This document shows positions 1-8,698 of a stretch of DNA of 35,002 nt, one piece after another; positions within the stretch are counted from its first letter, which is position 1; every line of letters starts with the position of its first letter. The stretch spans positions 1-35,002 of the forward strand of contig CAMWMR010000026.1 in NCBI GenBank assembly GCA_947175425.1. Reading direction: 5' to 3'. The notes below the pieces were generated by a model, which worked only from the letters and a program-made list of their open reading frames with translations, was not told the origin of the DNA and made no database searches. Both the position numbers and the translations under genes were made by a program. Source of the stretch: an uncultured Porphyromonadaceae bacterium. Its GTDB lineage: Bacteria > Bacteroidota > Bacteroidia > Bacteroidales > Muribaculaceae.

Positions 1-50
<50 letters not shown>

Positions 51-117
51 ATATTTTTGCGGGTTTTTATTGCTGCACCTTAGCTGCGAAGTATGTTAAT
101 GTTCTCTTTAAAACTTG

Positions 118-190
<73 letters not shown>

Positions 191-214
191 GTTGGCTTTT
201 TTGCTTTTGCGATG

Positions 215-246
215 CAAAGTTAGGCACTTTTTTTATTCCCACCAAA
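215..246 (-). promoter_or_regulatory. Promoter of the tRNA-Gly genes
   Basis: On the minus strand a perfect -7 element TAACTTTG (222 down to 215) follows a TTTG -33 element (246 to 243) with a 20-nt spacer. This is close to the Bacteroidota TTTG-N19-TAnnTTTG consensus. Transcription would begin near 208, about 18 nt before the tRNA 5' end at 190. The remaining sequence between this promoter and the rodA stop codon (247-344) is AT-rich with no convincing hairpin terminator. Confidence 0.75.
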
Positions 247-344
247 TTTTTTGGCAACTTTTTTTGAAGAAATTTTCAAACTTTCTTTCATCTTGTTATA
301 TACCAGATAATTACATCAGCACTTTTTTTGCACATTTTTTTCTC

Positions 345-1796
345 CTACCGCCGCTGAGCATCCAACTTCAGCAAAATAAAAAGTAAAATTGTAAAGCCCC
401 ACAACGACGAGCCCCCGTAACTGAAGAATGGCAACGGGATACCAATTACAGGACACAGCCCTATTACCATGCCTATATTGATACAGAAATGGAATATAAA
501 ATACGAGGCGACACAGTAAGCATATACTCGCGCAAAGGTCGACGTCTGCCGCTCCCCTATCGACATTACTCGAAGTATAAGACCCAAAAACAGCAAGGTC
601 ACACACATCGCGCCTACAAAGCCCTCTTCCTCCCCTATAGTACAAAAAATAAAGTCGGTATGCTGCTCGGGAACATATTTCAGCTTCGTCTGAGTGCCGT
701 TAAGGAAGCCTTTGCCAAAAAATCCGCCCGATCCAATGGCTATTTTCGACTGGTTAACATTATAACCCGCATCGCGAAGGTCCTCCACTATTCCCAAAGC
801 CACCTGTATACGTAGCTTCTGGTGCGGCTGTAAATGGTCAAACGCTGCATTTACCGAAAACATAAACACTACCGCACAAACAGCCGTAGCCAGCGTTACA
901 TAAAGCTTGGGACGATGCAGTTTAACGGCCTCTACAATAACATAAAGCCCCGCAATGCCTATTATGGCAAGATTCACGGGCAAACCGGGTATCTCAATGC
1001 CGCAAAGGTTGAGAATATACTCTACCAATCCGGTGCCGCAGAACCAGAAAAGCAAATTTCGAGCTACCTCATAACGACGCGAATACACGGCTGTCATCCC
1101 GATCATAACAAGCATTATCATAAGCATTACTATGAATTCGCCTGTGGGAATGCCCATAATCATCGTCTCCGTGTACTTTATCACCATTATGAAAATCACA
1201 ACGGCAAACACGGCGGCAAAAAGTACCAGTCCACTCATTCCTTCACGGTAAAGTACCAGGAAAAGAGCCATAAACGTTAGCGCCGAGCCGGTCTCGTTCT
1301 GCAACAATATGAACACAATAGGCAGAACTATTATAAGAATGGCGCGCGCATAACTGGAAAAGTTTTTCAACGCAAAATGATAGGTACTGAACAGCTTGGC
1401 CAATGCAAGCGCAGTCGCGAATTTCGCAAACTCCGCCGGCTGAAGACTCATCGGCCCAAAGCTTATCCACGACCGCGACCCCTTGATGTCGTGAGCCACA
1501 AATGGCGTTATTATCAGCAAAATAACTACAGCAACATATATCGGATACGCATACGTCTCGTACATGCGCGAATCTATCAGCAATATCACAAGACCGAGAA
1601 TCACCGACAAACCTATCCAACGCAACTGCTTGCCGGAAAACTCGGTAGCCGCAAACATCGAGGCATTGTCAAAATCATAGCTCGCAGCATAAATGCTAAC
1701 CATGCCGGCGAAAACCATAATAAGATATATCAGCACCGTGGGCCAGTCAATGTGGCGGAACACGGTGGCCGGGTCATTTCTTTTTGGGAGGGGCAT
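345..1796 (-). CDS. rodA: Rod-shape SEDS peptidoglycan glycosyltransferase RodA
   Basis: A polytopic inner-membrane SEDS protein that polymerises lipid II into glycan strands during cell elongation, partnered with the PBP2 transpeptidase encoded just upstream. The conserved SEDS segment PEQHTDFIF is at residues 376-384, with Asp381 as the likely catalytic aspartate, and PLPFFSYGGSS lies near the C-terminus. At 483 residues it is about 110 longer than E. coli RodA. Most of the extra length, roughly residues 205-320, lies between the QNETGSAL motif (166-173) and the catalytic loop and looks like additional membrane helices. The ATG overlaps the end of mrdA by 23 nt, so translation is probably coupled. 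Last gene of the purH-mreBCD-mrdA-rodA run. Confidence 0.95.
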   Translation of the reverse strand: MPLPKRNDPATVFRHIDWPTVLIYLIMVFAGMVSIYAASYDFDNASMFAATEFSGKQLRWIGLSVILGLVILLIDSRMYETYAYPIYVAVVILLIITPFVAHDIKGSRSWISFGPMSLQPAEFAKFATALALAKLFSTYHFALKNFSSYARAILIIVLPIVFILLQNETGSALTFMALFLVLYREGMSGLVLFAAVFAVVIFIMVIKYTETMIMGIPTGEFIVMLMIMLVMIGMTAVYSRRYEVARNLLFWFCGTGLVEYILNLCGIEIPGLPVNLAIIGIAGLYVIVEAVKLHRPKLYVTLATAVCAVVFMFSVNAAFDHLQPHQKLRIQVALGIVEDLRDAGYNVNQSKIAIGSGGFFGKGFLNGTQTKLKYVPEQHTDFIFCTIGEEEGFVGAMCVTLLFLGLILRVMSIGERQTSTFARVYAYCVASYFIFHFCINIGMVIGLCPVIGIPLPFFSYGGSSLWGFTILLFILLKLDAQRR

Positions 1797-3633
1797 AATA
1801 AATTGAGGAATTAATCATTTGTGCTTCCATTGCTTTACGCTCGGGAGCTATGGTTCCTGTGAGATATTTTTCCATAACAAGCGAGCCGATGGGTACGCCG
1901 TAAGTAGCTCCCCACCCGCCGTTCTCTACATAAACGGCAACAGCTATCTTTGGGTTCTGATAAGGCGCAAAACCCATAAATGCCGAGTGATCCTTGCCGT
2001 GCGGATTCTGCGCTGTTCCCGTTTTACCGCACACTTCTATGCCCGGTATAGCGGCTCGCCGGCACGTTCCCCCCGTAACCGCCATGCGCATGCCTTCGGC
2101 AACATCGTTGTAATAATGCGCGGCAACGGTAGGATAACGTTTTTCAAAAAATTCCTGCTGTATTTTCGTGTCCTGAATGCCTTTAACAACATGGGGAGTT
2201 ATAAAATGCCCGCGGTTGGCTATAGTGGCCGAGAGGTTGGCAATCTGCAGTGGCGTGGCAAGAATTTCGCCCTGGCCTATAGCCACCGAAATAATCGTGT
2301 TGGCACTCCAATGCCCTTCGGAATAGAATTTGTCGTAAAATTTGGCATTCGGAATAAAGCCCCTGCTCTCGCCCGGAAGGTCTATACCAAGCTTATAGCC
2401 GTAACCCATTGATACCAAATGATTTTTCCATATCTCAAAAGCCTTGGCCGATGTACCGTATTTGCTCCGCTTGTCAATCATGGCCTTGAAACCCCAGCAG
2501 AAAAACGCATTGCACGAGGTTTGCAATGCCGGCTTCAGCGGCAACGGCGACGCATGCGCATGACAACCAACTCTCAGACCGCCGTTTATATATCCGTGCG
2601 CACAAGGATAGGCTGTTGTAAGGTCAATTATACCCTCCTGAAGAAATATCAGACCTTGAGTAGGCTTGAAAGTCGAACCGGGAGGATACGCACCCATGAG
2701 CGCGCGGTCGAAAAGTGGCCACGAATCATCCTGTACAAGCTTTTTATAGTTCTCGCCGCGTTGACGTCCGACAAGCAATGTCGGGTCATAATTAGGCATC
2801 GACACCATACACAGCACCTCTCCGGTTTCCGGCTCTATGGCAACCACGGCGCCGCGCTTGCCAACCATCAGCGATTCGGCATACTGCTGCAGCTTTATAT
2901 CAAGACTCAGACGCAAGTCGCGCCCCGATATCGGCTCAATATCCTGAGCACCGTCACAATAGCGCCCCTGAATACGTCCTCGGGCATCGCGGATAAGTAT
3001 TTCAACACCTTTTACACCGCGCAGATGCTCCTCGTAACTTTTTTCAATACCAAGGTCGCCGGTGTAATCGCCCGGCGCATAATAGGGATCGCGGTCAATA
3101 TCGGCACGCGATACTTCGCGGATATTGCCCAGAATATTGCCGGCCGTGGGCATTTTATACTGGCGCAATATACGCTTTTGAATAAAGAAACCCGGGAAAC
3201 GGTACAATTTCTCCTGCAGGCGCCCGTAATCCTGAGCCGACAGCTGCGATATGAGGCGCTGAGGCGTATAGGACGAGTAGCCCGGATTGAGCCGCTTGTT
3301 CTTCATATCCTCAATACGCTTGTCGAACTGTTCTCTGGTAATATTCAGTGTGGAACAGAAATCGAGCGTGTCAAAGGCCTGTACATCACGGGGAATCATC
3401 ATAACATCGTAAGCCGGCTGATTAAACACCACCAGCTCACCGTTGCGGTCGTAAATAAGCCCGCGCGAGGGATATACCGTTTTTTTAAGAAATGCGTTGG
3501 AATCGGCGCTCTGTTTGTACTTTTCGTCGTTGATCTGCAGGTCAAAAAGCCTCACCATGTATATCAGTCCGATAAGCACGATGAAAGCGCCTATAACATA
3601 TTTACGCTTTTCGAGGTTATAGTTCTTTCTCAA
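1774..3633 (-). CDS. mrdA: Penicillin-binding protein 2, elongation-specific transpeptidase
   Basis: A class B PBP that cross-links new peptidoglycan on the side wall together with RodA. One N-terminal membrane anchor (about residues 12-30) precedes the pedestal domain with its SRGLIYDRNG motif (56-65). The transpeptidase domain has all three catalytic motifs: S320-T-F-K323 (nucleophile Ser320), S373-C-N375 and K537-T-G539. At 619 residues it has a normal length. The start is TTG: an in-frame TAA lies two codons upstream and the next ATG (residue 26) falls inside the membrane anchor, so an ATG start is not available. It sits 21 nt after mreD and overlaps rodA by 23 nt. Confidence 0.95.
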   Translation of the reverse strand: MRKNYNLEKRKYVIGAFIVLIGLIYMVRLFDLQINDEKYKQSADSNAFLKKTVYPSRGLIYDRNGELVVFNQPAYDVMMIPRDVQAFDTLDFCSTLNITREQFDKRIEDMKNKRLNPGYSSYTPQRLISQLSAQDYGRLQEKLYRFPGFFIQKRILRQYKMPTAGNILGNIREVSRADIDRDPYYAPGDYTGDLGIEKSYEEHLRGVKGVEILIRDARGRIQGRYCDGAQDIEPISGRDLRLSLDIKLQQYAESLMVGKRGAVVAIEPETGEVLCMVSMPNYDPTLLVGRQRGENYKKLVQDDSWPLFDRALMGAYPPGSTFKPTQGLIFLQEGIIDLTTAYPCAHGYINGGLRVGCHAHASPLPLKPALQTSCNAFFCWGFKAMIDKRSKYGTSAKAFEIWKNHLVSMGYGYKLGIDLPGESRGFIPNAKFYDKFYSEGHWSANTIISVAIGQGEILATPLQIANLSATIANRGHFITPHVVKGIQDTKIQQEFFEKRYPTVAAHYYNDVAEGMRMAVTGGTCRRAAIPGIEVCGKTGTAQNPHGKDHSAFMGFAPYQNPKIAVAVYVENGGWGATYGVPIGSLVMEKYLTGTIAPERKAMEAQMINSSIYYAPPKKK

Positions 3634-3654
3634 TTTTTAAAGAGCTTGTTGATG

Positions 3655-4170
3655 CTATGCACGGCGCGGCCTCAGCGAAAGGCAGTCCAAAGCATAGAGG
3701 AGGATGAAAGTATATGCGGAAGAAGCTATTATGCGAAGCACAAGGAGTTTGAAACTGAAAAACTGAAAAGCTTCTATTGTGAACATGAGCGACAGATAAA
3801 GCACAACAACGGTACTCATGAATTTCATGTACGCCGCATGTCCCATTGTGCGCGACGAGGGCGAAAAACCCGCAAGGTCTTCGTCCATAGACACATACAA
3901 ATGAAACAAAGGTTTCCTTGCAAATGATACCAGCGTGCAGCAAAGCGCGTTAACACCCGGAGTATCGCAAAACACATCAAGCACTGCGCCGGCAAGAAAG
4001 CTCAGCAGCATCGATATGTTGGTGCCCAAGGTAATGGGCAGAATTATTATGAGGTACAGGAACACAAGCGGCAAAGCCACATTGAAAAGAATCATGTGGT
4101 TGAACACTATTGCCTGGGCGGGAATAAGCAACAGAAAGGTCAATGCGTATTTTATTGCGAATTTTGTCAT
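3655..4170 (-). CDS. mreD: Rod-shape-determining membrane protein MreD
   Basis: A 171-residue hydrophobic protein with about five or six predicted membrane segments. Its length, composition and place between mreC and mrdA fit MreD, the inner-membrane component of the Rod elongation complex that bridges MreC, PBP2 and RodA. MreD has few invariant motifs, so position carries much of the assignment; the helix around the LAGAVLDVFCDTPGVNA stretch is typical. It starts with ATG 3 nt after the mreC stop, which suggests translational coupling. Confidence 0.88.
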   Translation of the reverse strand: MTKFAIKYALTFLLLIPAQAIVFNHMILFNVALPLVFLYLIIILPITLGTNISMLLSFLAGAVLDVFCDTPGVNALCCTLVSFARKPLFHLYVSMDEDLAGFSPSSRTMGHAAYMKFMSTVVVLYLSLMFTIEAFQFFSFKLLVLRIIASSAYTFILLYALDCLSLRPRRA

Positions 4171-4173
4171 TGC

Positions 4174-5043
4174 CTAATTTCCAAACGGGTTCTTTTTGGC
4201 GTCGTTTTCCTCCCCGGCGGAGAGTGCCTTAAGTTCCGCCGCATGATTATCCACAACCACCTGCACATTTCCCAAAGTGGTGAAATCTGCAAAAAGACGT
4301 ATTCTCAGAGTAAAAAAGTTCTGGTTGTGGTCGGTATCATCGTCAAGCACCACTCCCACGGGCAAACCCTCGGGGAATACCGCGGAGTAGCCGCTGGTAA
4401 CGATTGTATCGCCCACTTTAAACACTGTGTGGCGGGGAAGTTCCTCAAGCACAGCCTCATCGGGGGTCTGTCCGTCCCATACGAGCGAGCCGAAATAATC
4501 GCTGCGCTTTATTTTGCACGACAGGCGGAAGTTCGGATTCAGAAGCGAAATAACGCGCGCGCTGTGCGGCCCCACATTGCTCACAATTCCCACAACGCCG
4601 TTGCGGTCAATAACGCCGAGTTCGGGTACGATACCGTCGTTGGAACCTTTGTTGAGGGTTATGTAGTTGTAAGGGCGTGAAACACTGTTGTTAATCACGT
4701 GAGCGACAATAAACTCAAAGTGAGGCACGCCTGAATCGAGCTGAAGGGTGTCGGCGATTGCGCTTTCCGACAAAAGATCGATTCGTTCCTGCAAACGCAC
4801 TATTTCGGCCTGCAGCTGAGCGTTGCTGCGGTTGAGGTCGTCGTTGATTTCGTGAAGATTGAAATAAGAGGTAACATTTCCGGCAAACTTATATGCAGTA
4901 GAAGCGCCCCTGCCGGCAGAAGTAAGGTACACATGCTGCCGATAGGGGTCGTTACTCAGAAGCATAGCCGTGCTTATCACCGCGAGCAACGCGAAGACAA
5001 ACCACTTGCTATGCCTGAAAAAGAATGCAAAAAGTTCGCTCAC
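4174..5043 (-). CDS. mreC: Rod-shape-determining protein MreC
   Basis: A bitopic periplasmic scaffold of the elongation complex that activates PBP2-RodA. It has a short cytoplasmic N-terminus, a membrane helix at about residues 13-30, a coiled coil at about 64-95, then the beta-barrel domain, including GVVGIVSNVGPHSARV and TSGYSAVFPEGLPVG. At 289 residues it is a normal size. The best start is GTG at 5043: it immediately precedes the membrane helix, lies 6 nt after the mreB stop, and no ATG lies between them. Expected to be co-translated with mreB and mreD. Confidence 0.93.
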   Translation of the reverse strand: MSELFAFFFRHSKWFVFALLAVISTAMLLSNDPYRQHVYLTSAGRGASTAYKFAGNVTSYFNLHEINDDLNRSNAQLQAEIVRLQERIDLLSESAIADTLQLDSGVPHFEFIVAHVINNSVSRPYNYITLNKGSNDGIVPELGVIDRNGVVGIVSNVGPHSARVISLLNPNFRLSCKIKRSDYFGSLVWDGQTPDEAVLEELPRHTVFKVGDTIVTSGYSAVFPEGLPVGVVLDDDTDHNQNFFTLRIRLFADFTTLGNVQVVVDNHAAELKALSAGEENDAKKNPFGN

Positions 5044-5049
5044 CTCTTA

Positions 5050-6069
5050 TTACCGGATAAGGAACGAGAAACGGTGAATATTCTTGAGAGCCACGCCGGT
5101 ACCTTTTGCCACACACAGAAGCGGATCCTCGGCAATGTGGAACTGGATACCGATTTTGTCGATAAGGCGCTTGTCAAGACCGCGAAGAAGCGCGCCGCCG
5201 CCGGCAAGATAAATACCGTTGCGAACAATGTCGGCGTAGAGCTCGGGAGGTGTCTGCTCGAGGGCGCTCAGTACGGCAGCCTCGATTTTCGAGATTGTCT
5301 TCTCTATACAGTGACATATTTCCTGATAGCTCACAGGAACCTCAAGAGGAAGCGCGGTCATAAGGTTGGGACCGTGTACAACATAATCTTCCGGGGGATT
5401 TTCAAGCTCGGTGAGGGCGGAGCCTACATGCATCTTAATCTGTTCGGCAGTACGTACACCCACTTTGATGTTGTGTGCGCGACGCATGTGGTTGAGAATA
5501 TCATCGGTAAGGTCATCGCCGGCAACCTGAATGGATTTGTTGCTCACAATACCGCCGAGCGAGATAACGGCGATTTCGGTTGTACCGCCGCCTATGTCGA
5601 CAATCATGTTGCCCTGCGGAGCTTCCACGTCAAGCCCTATACCAAGCGCGGCAGCCATAGGCTCGTGAATCATGTACACATCGCGGCCGTCGGCATGTTC
5701 CGAGGAGTCGCGCACGGCACGGACTTCCACTTCGGTAGAACCGGAAGGAATGCCGACCACCATACGCAGCGAGGGCGAGAACCAGTTGTTCTTTGTACTT
5801 GCTTTCTTTACAAGGCCGCGAATCATAAGCTCGGCGGCGTTGAAGTCGGCGATTACGCCCTTACGCAGAGGACGAACGGTACGAATACCGGGGTGTCCTT
5901 TGCCTTCCATCTGGTGGGCTTCGGTACCAACGGCAATAAGCTTGTCGGTACGGTTGTCGAGGGCAACAATCGACGGCTCGTTTATAACGATTTTGTCGTT
6001 ATGTATAATAATAGTATTGGCAGTGCCAAGGTCTATTGCTATTTCTTTGGTGAGTGAGAACAGTCTCAT
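5050..6069 (-). CDS. mreB: Actin-like cytoskeletal protein MreB
   Basis: A bacterial actin homologue that forms membrane-bound filaments and orients the elongation machinery. The phosphate-1 loop is DLGTANT (13-19), the phosphate-2 loop is DIGGGTTE (158-165), and the catalytic glutamate is expected at Glu136 in the HEPMAAALG segment. The adenosine motif is LAGGGALLRGLD near the C-terminus. The amphipathic N-terminus MRLFSLTKE fits membrane docking. At 339 residues it has a normal length. It lies 27 nt after the purH stop with no promoter visible between, so it appears to be transcribed with purH. Confidence 0.97.
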   Translation of the reverse strand: MRLFSLTKEIAIDLGTANTIIIHNDKIVINEPSIVALDNRTDKLIAVGTEAHQMEGKGHPGIRTVRPLRKGVIADFNAAELMIRGLVKKASTKNNWFSPSLRMVVGIPSGSTEVEVRAVRDSSEHADGRDVYMIHEPMAAALGIGLDVEAPQGNMIVDIGGGTTEIAVISLGGIVSNKSIQVAGDDLTDDILNHMRRAHNIKVGVRTAEQIKMHVGSALTELENPPEDYVVHGPNLMTALPLEVPVSYQEICHCIEKTISKIEAAVLSALEQTPPELYADIVRNGIYLAGGGALLRGLDKRLIDKIGIQFHIAEDPLLCVAKGTGVALKNIHRFSFLIR

Positions 6070-6096
6070 CGTAAATATGATATGAAGGGGAGAAAA

Positions 6097-7641
6097 TTAG
6101 TGACGGAAGTGACGGAAGCCTGTCATGGCCATTGTAATGCCGTTTTCTTTGCAGTACTCCACGGTTTCGTTGTCGCGGATAGAACCGCCGGGCTGCACAA
6201 CGGCATTTATTCCGGCCTCGTGTGCTATCTGAACGCAGTCGGCAAAGGGGAAGAATGCGTCCGACGACATTACGGCACCGGTGAGATCGAAGTTAAAGCT
6301 GTGCGCTTTTTCAATTGCCTGACGCAGAGCGTCCACGCGGGAAGTCTGCCCTACTCCGGAAGCTATAAGCTGAGCGCCGCGTGCCAGAACAATGGCATTG
6401 CTCTTTGAATGCTTCACAAGTATGTTTGCAAAAATCATGTCGGCGGCAAGTTCGGGAGTAATTTCCGAACCTGATACAAGACGCAGATCTTCGGGAGTTT
6501 CTGTTTTTGCATCGGCATCCTGCACAAGCATTCCGCCGAGTATTGTACGCATTTTGGCGCCTTGGGGAGCTATGGCCTTGCGACGCAGTATAATGCGGTT
6601 TTTCTTTTGGCAGAGAATTGCAAGGGCATCGTCGGTGTACTCGGGAGCGATGAGGACTTCAAAGAAAATTTTGCCGATTTCTTCGGCGGCCTCTGCATCC
6701 ACGGTTGCATTTGTAACGATAATACCTCCGAATGCCGAAACGGGGTCGGCTTCGAGAGCGGCTTTCCATGCTTCGGTAACGGTGGGACGCACAGCGCAGC
6801 CGCAGGCATTGTTGTGTTTGAGCACAGCCACGGCAGTGCTGCCTTGGAATTCATCAATCAGACCGCAGGCCGCATCGATGTCAAGAAGATTGTTGTAGCT
6901 TATTTCCTTGCCGTTGAGTTTTTGGAAAAGAGCATCGAAATTGCCGTAATAGCAAGCTTTCTGATGAGGATTTTCGCCATAGCGGAGGGGCATGGCACCA
7001 TCGATTGCAACACGCAGCGAAGATTCTTTGGAGGGTTCGAGTTCCTGCTCCGATGCAAACCAGCTGTAAATTGCGGAATCGTAACCGGAAGACACTGCAA
7101 ATGCCTCGCGTGCGAGGAAGCGGCGTTCGTCAATAGTTGTAACGGCTCCCTTGGTATCCAGAATACCCTGAAGATAGCCGTACTGACGTTTTGAGGGAAC
7201 AATTGCCACATCGGCAAAGTTTTTGGCAGCGGCGCGGATGAGCGAAATACCGCCTATATCTATTTTTTCAATAATATCCTGTGCGGAAGCTCCCGACGCT
7301 ACGGTTTCCTCGAAAGGATATAAATCGACAATAACAAGGTCGATGGGCGGAATTTCGTACTGTTCGGCTTCGGCATTGTGGACATCGTCGTCGCGACGAG
7401 CGAGTATGCCACCGAACACCTTGGGGTGCAAGGTTTTAACACGTCCGCCGAGAATGGACGGATAGCCGGTTAAATCCTCTACCGCCTTACAGGGAAGACC
7501 GAGGCTTTCGATGAATGTTTTTGTACCACCTGTGGATAGGAGTTCAACACCACAGGCATGAAGTTTGGAAACTATTTCGGCGATGCCGTCCTTGCTAAAG
7601 ACTGACACCAGCGCAGTGCGAATTTTTTTTTCTGTCGACAT
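6097..7641 (-). CDS. purH: Bifunctional AICAR transformylase / IMP cyclohydrolase
   Basis: Catalyses the last two steps of de novo IMP synthesis in the cytosol: formyl transfer from 10-formyl-THF to AICAR, then ring closure. The N-terminal cyclohydrolase (MGS-like) domain has GGRVKTLHPKVFGG at 65-78. The C-terminal transformylase domain has LRYGENPHQKA (219-229) and the catalytic Lys275-His276 pair in the VLKHNNACGC segment. I choose the ATG at 7641 (514 residues). A longer reading from a TTG at 7671 would start inside the predicted promoter and adds ten residues without family character. It is the first gene of the operon leading into mreBCD-mrdA-rodA. Confidence 0.96.
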   Translation of the reverse strand: MSTEKKIRTALVSVFSKDGIAEIVSKLHACGVELLSTGGTKTFIESLGLPCKAVEDLTGYPSILGGRVKTLHPKVFGGILARRDDDVHNAEAEQYEIPPIDLVIVDLYPFEETVASGASAQDIIEKIDIGGISLIRAAAKNFADVAIVPSKRQYGYLQGILDTKGAVTTIDERRFLAREAFAVSSGYDSAIYSWFASEQELEPSKESSLRVAIDGAMPLRYGENPHQKACYYGNFDALFQKLNGKEISYNNLLDIDAACGLIDEFQGSTAVAVLKHNNACGCAVRPTVTEAWKAALEADPVSAFGGIIVTNATVDAEAAEEIGKIFFEVLIAPEYTDDALAILCQKKNRIILRRKAIAPQGAKMRTILGGMLVQDADAKTETPEDLRLVSGSEITPELAADMIFANILVKHSKSNAIVLARGAQLIASGVGQTSRVDALRQAIEKAHSFNFDLTGAVMSSDAFFPFADCVQIAHEAGINAVVQPGGSIRDNETVEYCKENGITMAMTGFRHFRH

Positions 7642-7668
7642 TGAATTAAAGGGCTGGCAATTGATTTG

Positions 7669-7676
7669 CAAAATTA
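7669..7676 (-). promoter_or_regulatory. -7 element before purH
   Basis: The minus strand reads TAATTTTG followed by C, a perfect match to the Bacteroidota TAnnTTTG element. The transcript would start near 7662, about 20 nt before the purH ATG at 7641. No good -33 TTTG is found at the usual spacing. This would drive the whole purH-mre-mrdA-rodA operon. Confidence 0.6.
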
Positions 7677-7739
7677 CAAAAAAATCCGCTCAAAGTGCTA
7701 TTCAAACACATTTTTATATAAAATTTTTGTAAAGGCATA

Positions 7740-7774
7740 AAAATCCTCCGGGACGGAAGCTCCCGGAGGATTTT
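7740..7774 (-). terminator. Hairpin terminator after the OmpA-domain gene
   Basis: A perfect 14-bp stem (7740-7753 with 7761-7774, AAAATCCTCCGGGA and its complement) encloses a 7-nt loop. It begins 4 nt beyond the stop codon of the gene at 7779. The stem has A and T runs on its two sides, so it could work in either direction, but only the minus-strand gene needs it here. Confidence 0.85.
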
Positions 7775-7778
7775 ACGT

Positions 7779-8567
7779 TTATTTAAGCATAGTTACCTCG
7801 GCACGGCGGTCGTGTGCGTCATCGGCATAAGCATGTGTTGCACCCATGCCTTTTACTTTCACTTTTGATGCGGGAACGCCGTGAGCCACAAGATAATCGC
7901 CGACGGCACGTGCACGACGTTCGCTAAGACGCTTGTTATAGGCCGCACGTCCATGTTCGTCGGTATAAGCTTTTACATCCAGCGCATTACCGGATTTCAC
8001 AGCCGACTGAGCGATTGCCGTAAGCTCGGGATTCTCGGCAATTGTGCTTGAATCGTAGGCAAACAGGTAAATCACTTTATCGCCCACAGGCACAGCAGCC
8101 ACATATTCGGGAGCCGGAGTTGCCTGAGAAACGGAATAATCGCCGGGGGCGAGAGGCTCTACACTCTCGGCTATGGATGCATCGCGGAGCAATACAGCCG
8201 TTTCGGTTCCGTTTGCGTCGAGATTGGGGGCAAAGGGTTCGGGAATAGCAGGCATTGTTGCCTGAGCCGTAGACATTCCAATCTGATGTCCGGGATTCTG
8301 CGGCTGCGACGGTATACCGTTTATCCACAGATAGCATCCCACACCGACAGCCAAGCCGAGCAGCACGGCTGCGCCATATTTAATAAATTTAGGGGTTTCG
8401 TCCACATCGGCAGTAACTGCGGGGACAACCACATCGTCGTCATCGGTGTGCGCCCGGAGTCGCGGTGATTCTTCATGCGCGGCAATGCGGGCCGGCTCTT
8501 TATGGCCTTTGAGGGCCTTGGGAGCCTCGGTACGCGTGTTTGAATCTTTCTTAGTTGCCATAGTCAT
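7779..8567 (-). CDS. Inner-membrane-anchored OmpA-domain protein
   Basis: A 262-residue protein with a charged cytoplasmic N-terminus (1-60, rich in Lys, Glu, Asp), one membrane helix (about 63-82), a Pro/Ala-rich linker (about 85-160) and a C-terminal OmpA-like peptidoglycan-binding domain (about 165-262). The domain carries the hallmark TDEHGRAAYNKRLSERRA, whose Asp and Arg are expected to hold diaminopimelate. There is no cleavable signal or lipobox, so it should tether the inner membrane to the wall, unlike classical outer-membrane OmpA. Two ATGs, at 8567 and 8561, are equally plausible. It stands alone, between the alaS terminator and its own, and no TAnnTTTG promoter is obvious in 8568-8640. 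The specific function is unknown. Confidence 0.85.
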   Translation of the reverse strand: MTMATKKDSNTRTEAPKALKGHKEPARIAAHEESPRLRAHTDDDDVVVPAVTADVDETPKFIKYGAAVLLGLAVGVGCYLWINGIPSQPQNPGHQIGMSTAQATMPAIPEPFAPNLDANGTETAVLLRDASIAESVEPLAPGDYSVSQATPAPEYVAAVPVGDKVIYLFAYDSSTIAENPELTAIAQSAVKSGNALDVKAYTDEHGRAAYNKRLSERRARAVGDYLVAHGVPASKVKVKGMGATHAYADDAHDRRAEVTMLK

Positions 8568-8640
8568 CGTATTTAGGAGAGTTGATAACGTTGTTTCTTA
8601 CAAAACATCCGCAAAGGGCAACAAGTTGAGACACGATGTG

Positions 8641-8680
8641 TTAAAAAACGCGTTCCGGGCTACAGGAACCCGGAACGTGT
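8641..8680 (-). terminator. Terminator of alaS
   Basis: The minus strand forms a 12-bp stem (8680-8669 with 8659-8648, including one G-U pair) around a 9-nt loop. A T6 run follows immediately (8647-8642). This is a textbook intrinsic terminator, 18 nt after the alaS stop codon. Confidence 0.9.
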
Positions 8681-8698
8681 ATATACGGAATTGTTTTA

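Noticed and set aside
191-344. A coding gene or terminator between the tRNA and rodA
   Set aside because: The 64-codon frame here (192-386) is low-complexity Phe/Leu sequence from AT-rich DNA overlapping rodA. No stable hairpin was found, only the tRNA promoter.
2419-3927. A 502-codon open frame on the plus strand
   Set aside because: It lies antisense to mrdA and mreD, has no recognisable protein features, and ends inside known genes. It is a shadow of GC-rich third positions.
7642-7671. A longer PurH N-terminus from TTG 7671
   Set aside because: It would start upstream of the predicted transcription start near 7662, and the ATG at 7641 begins the family-like sequence.
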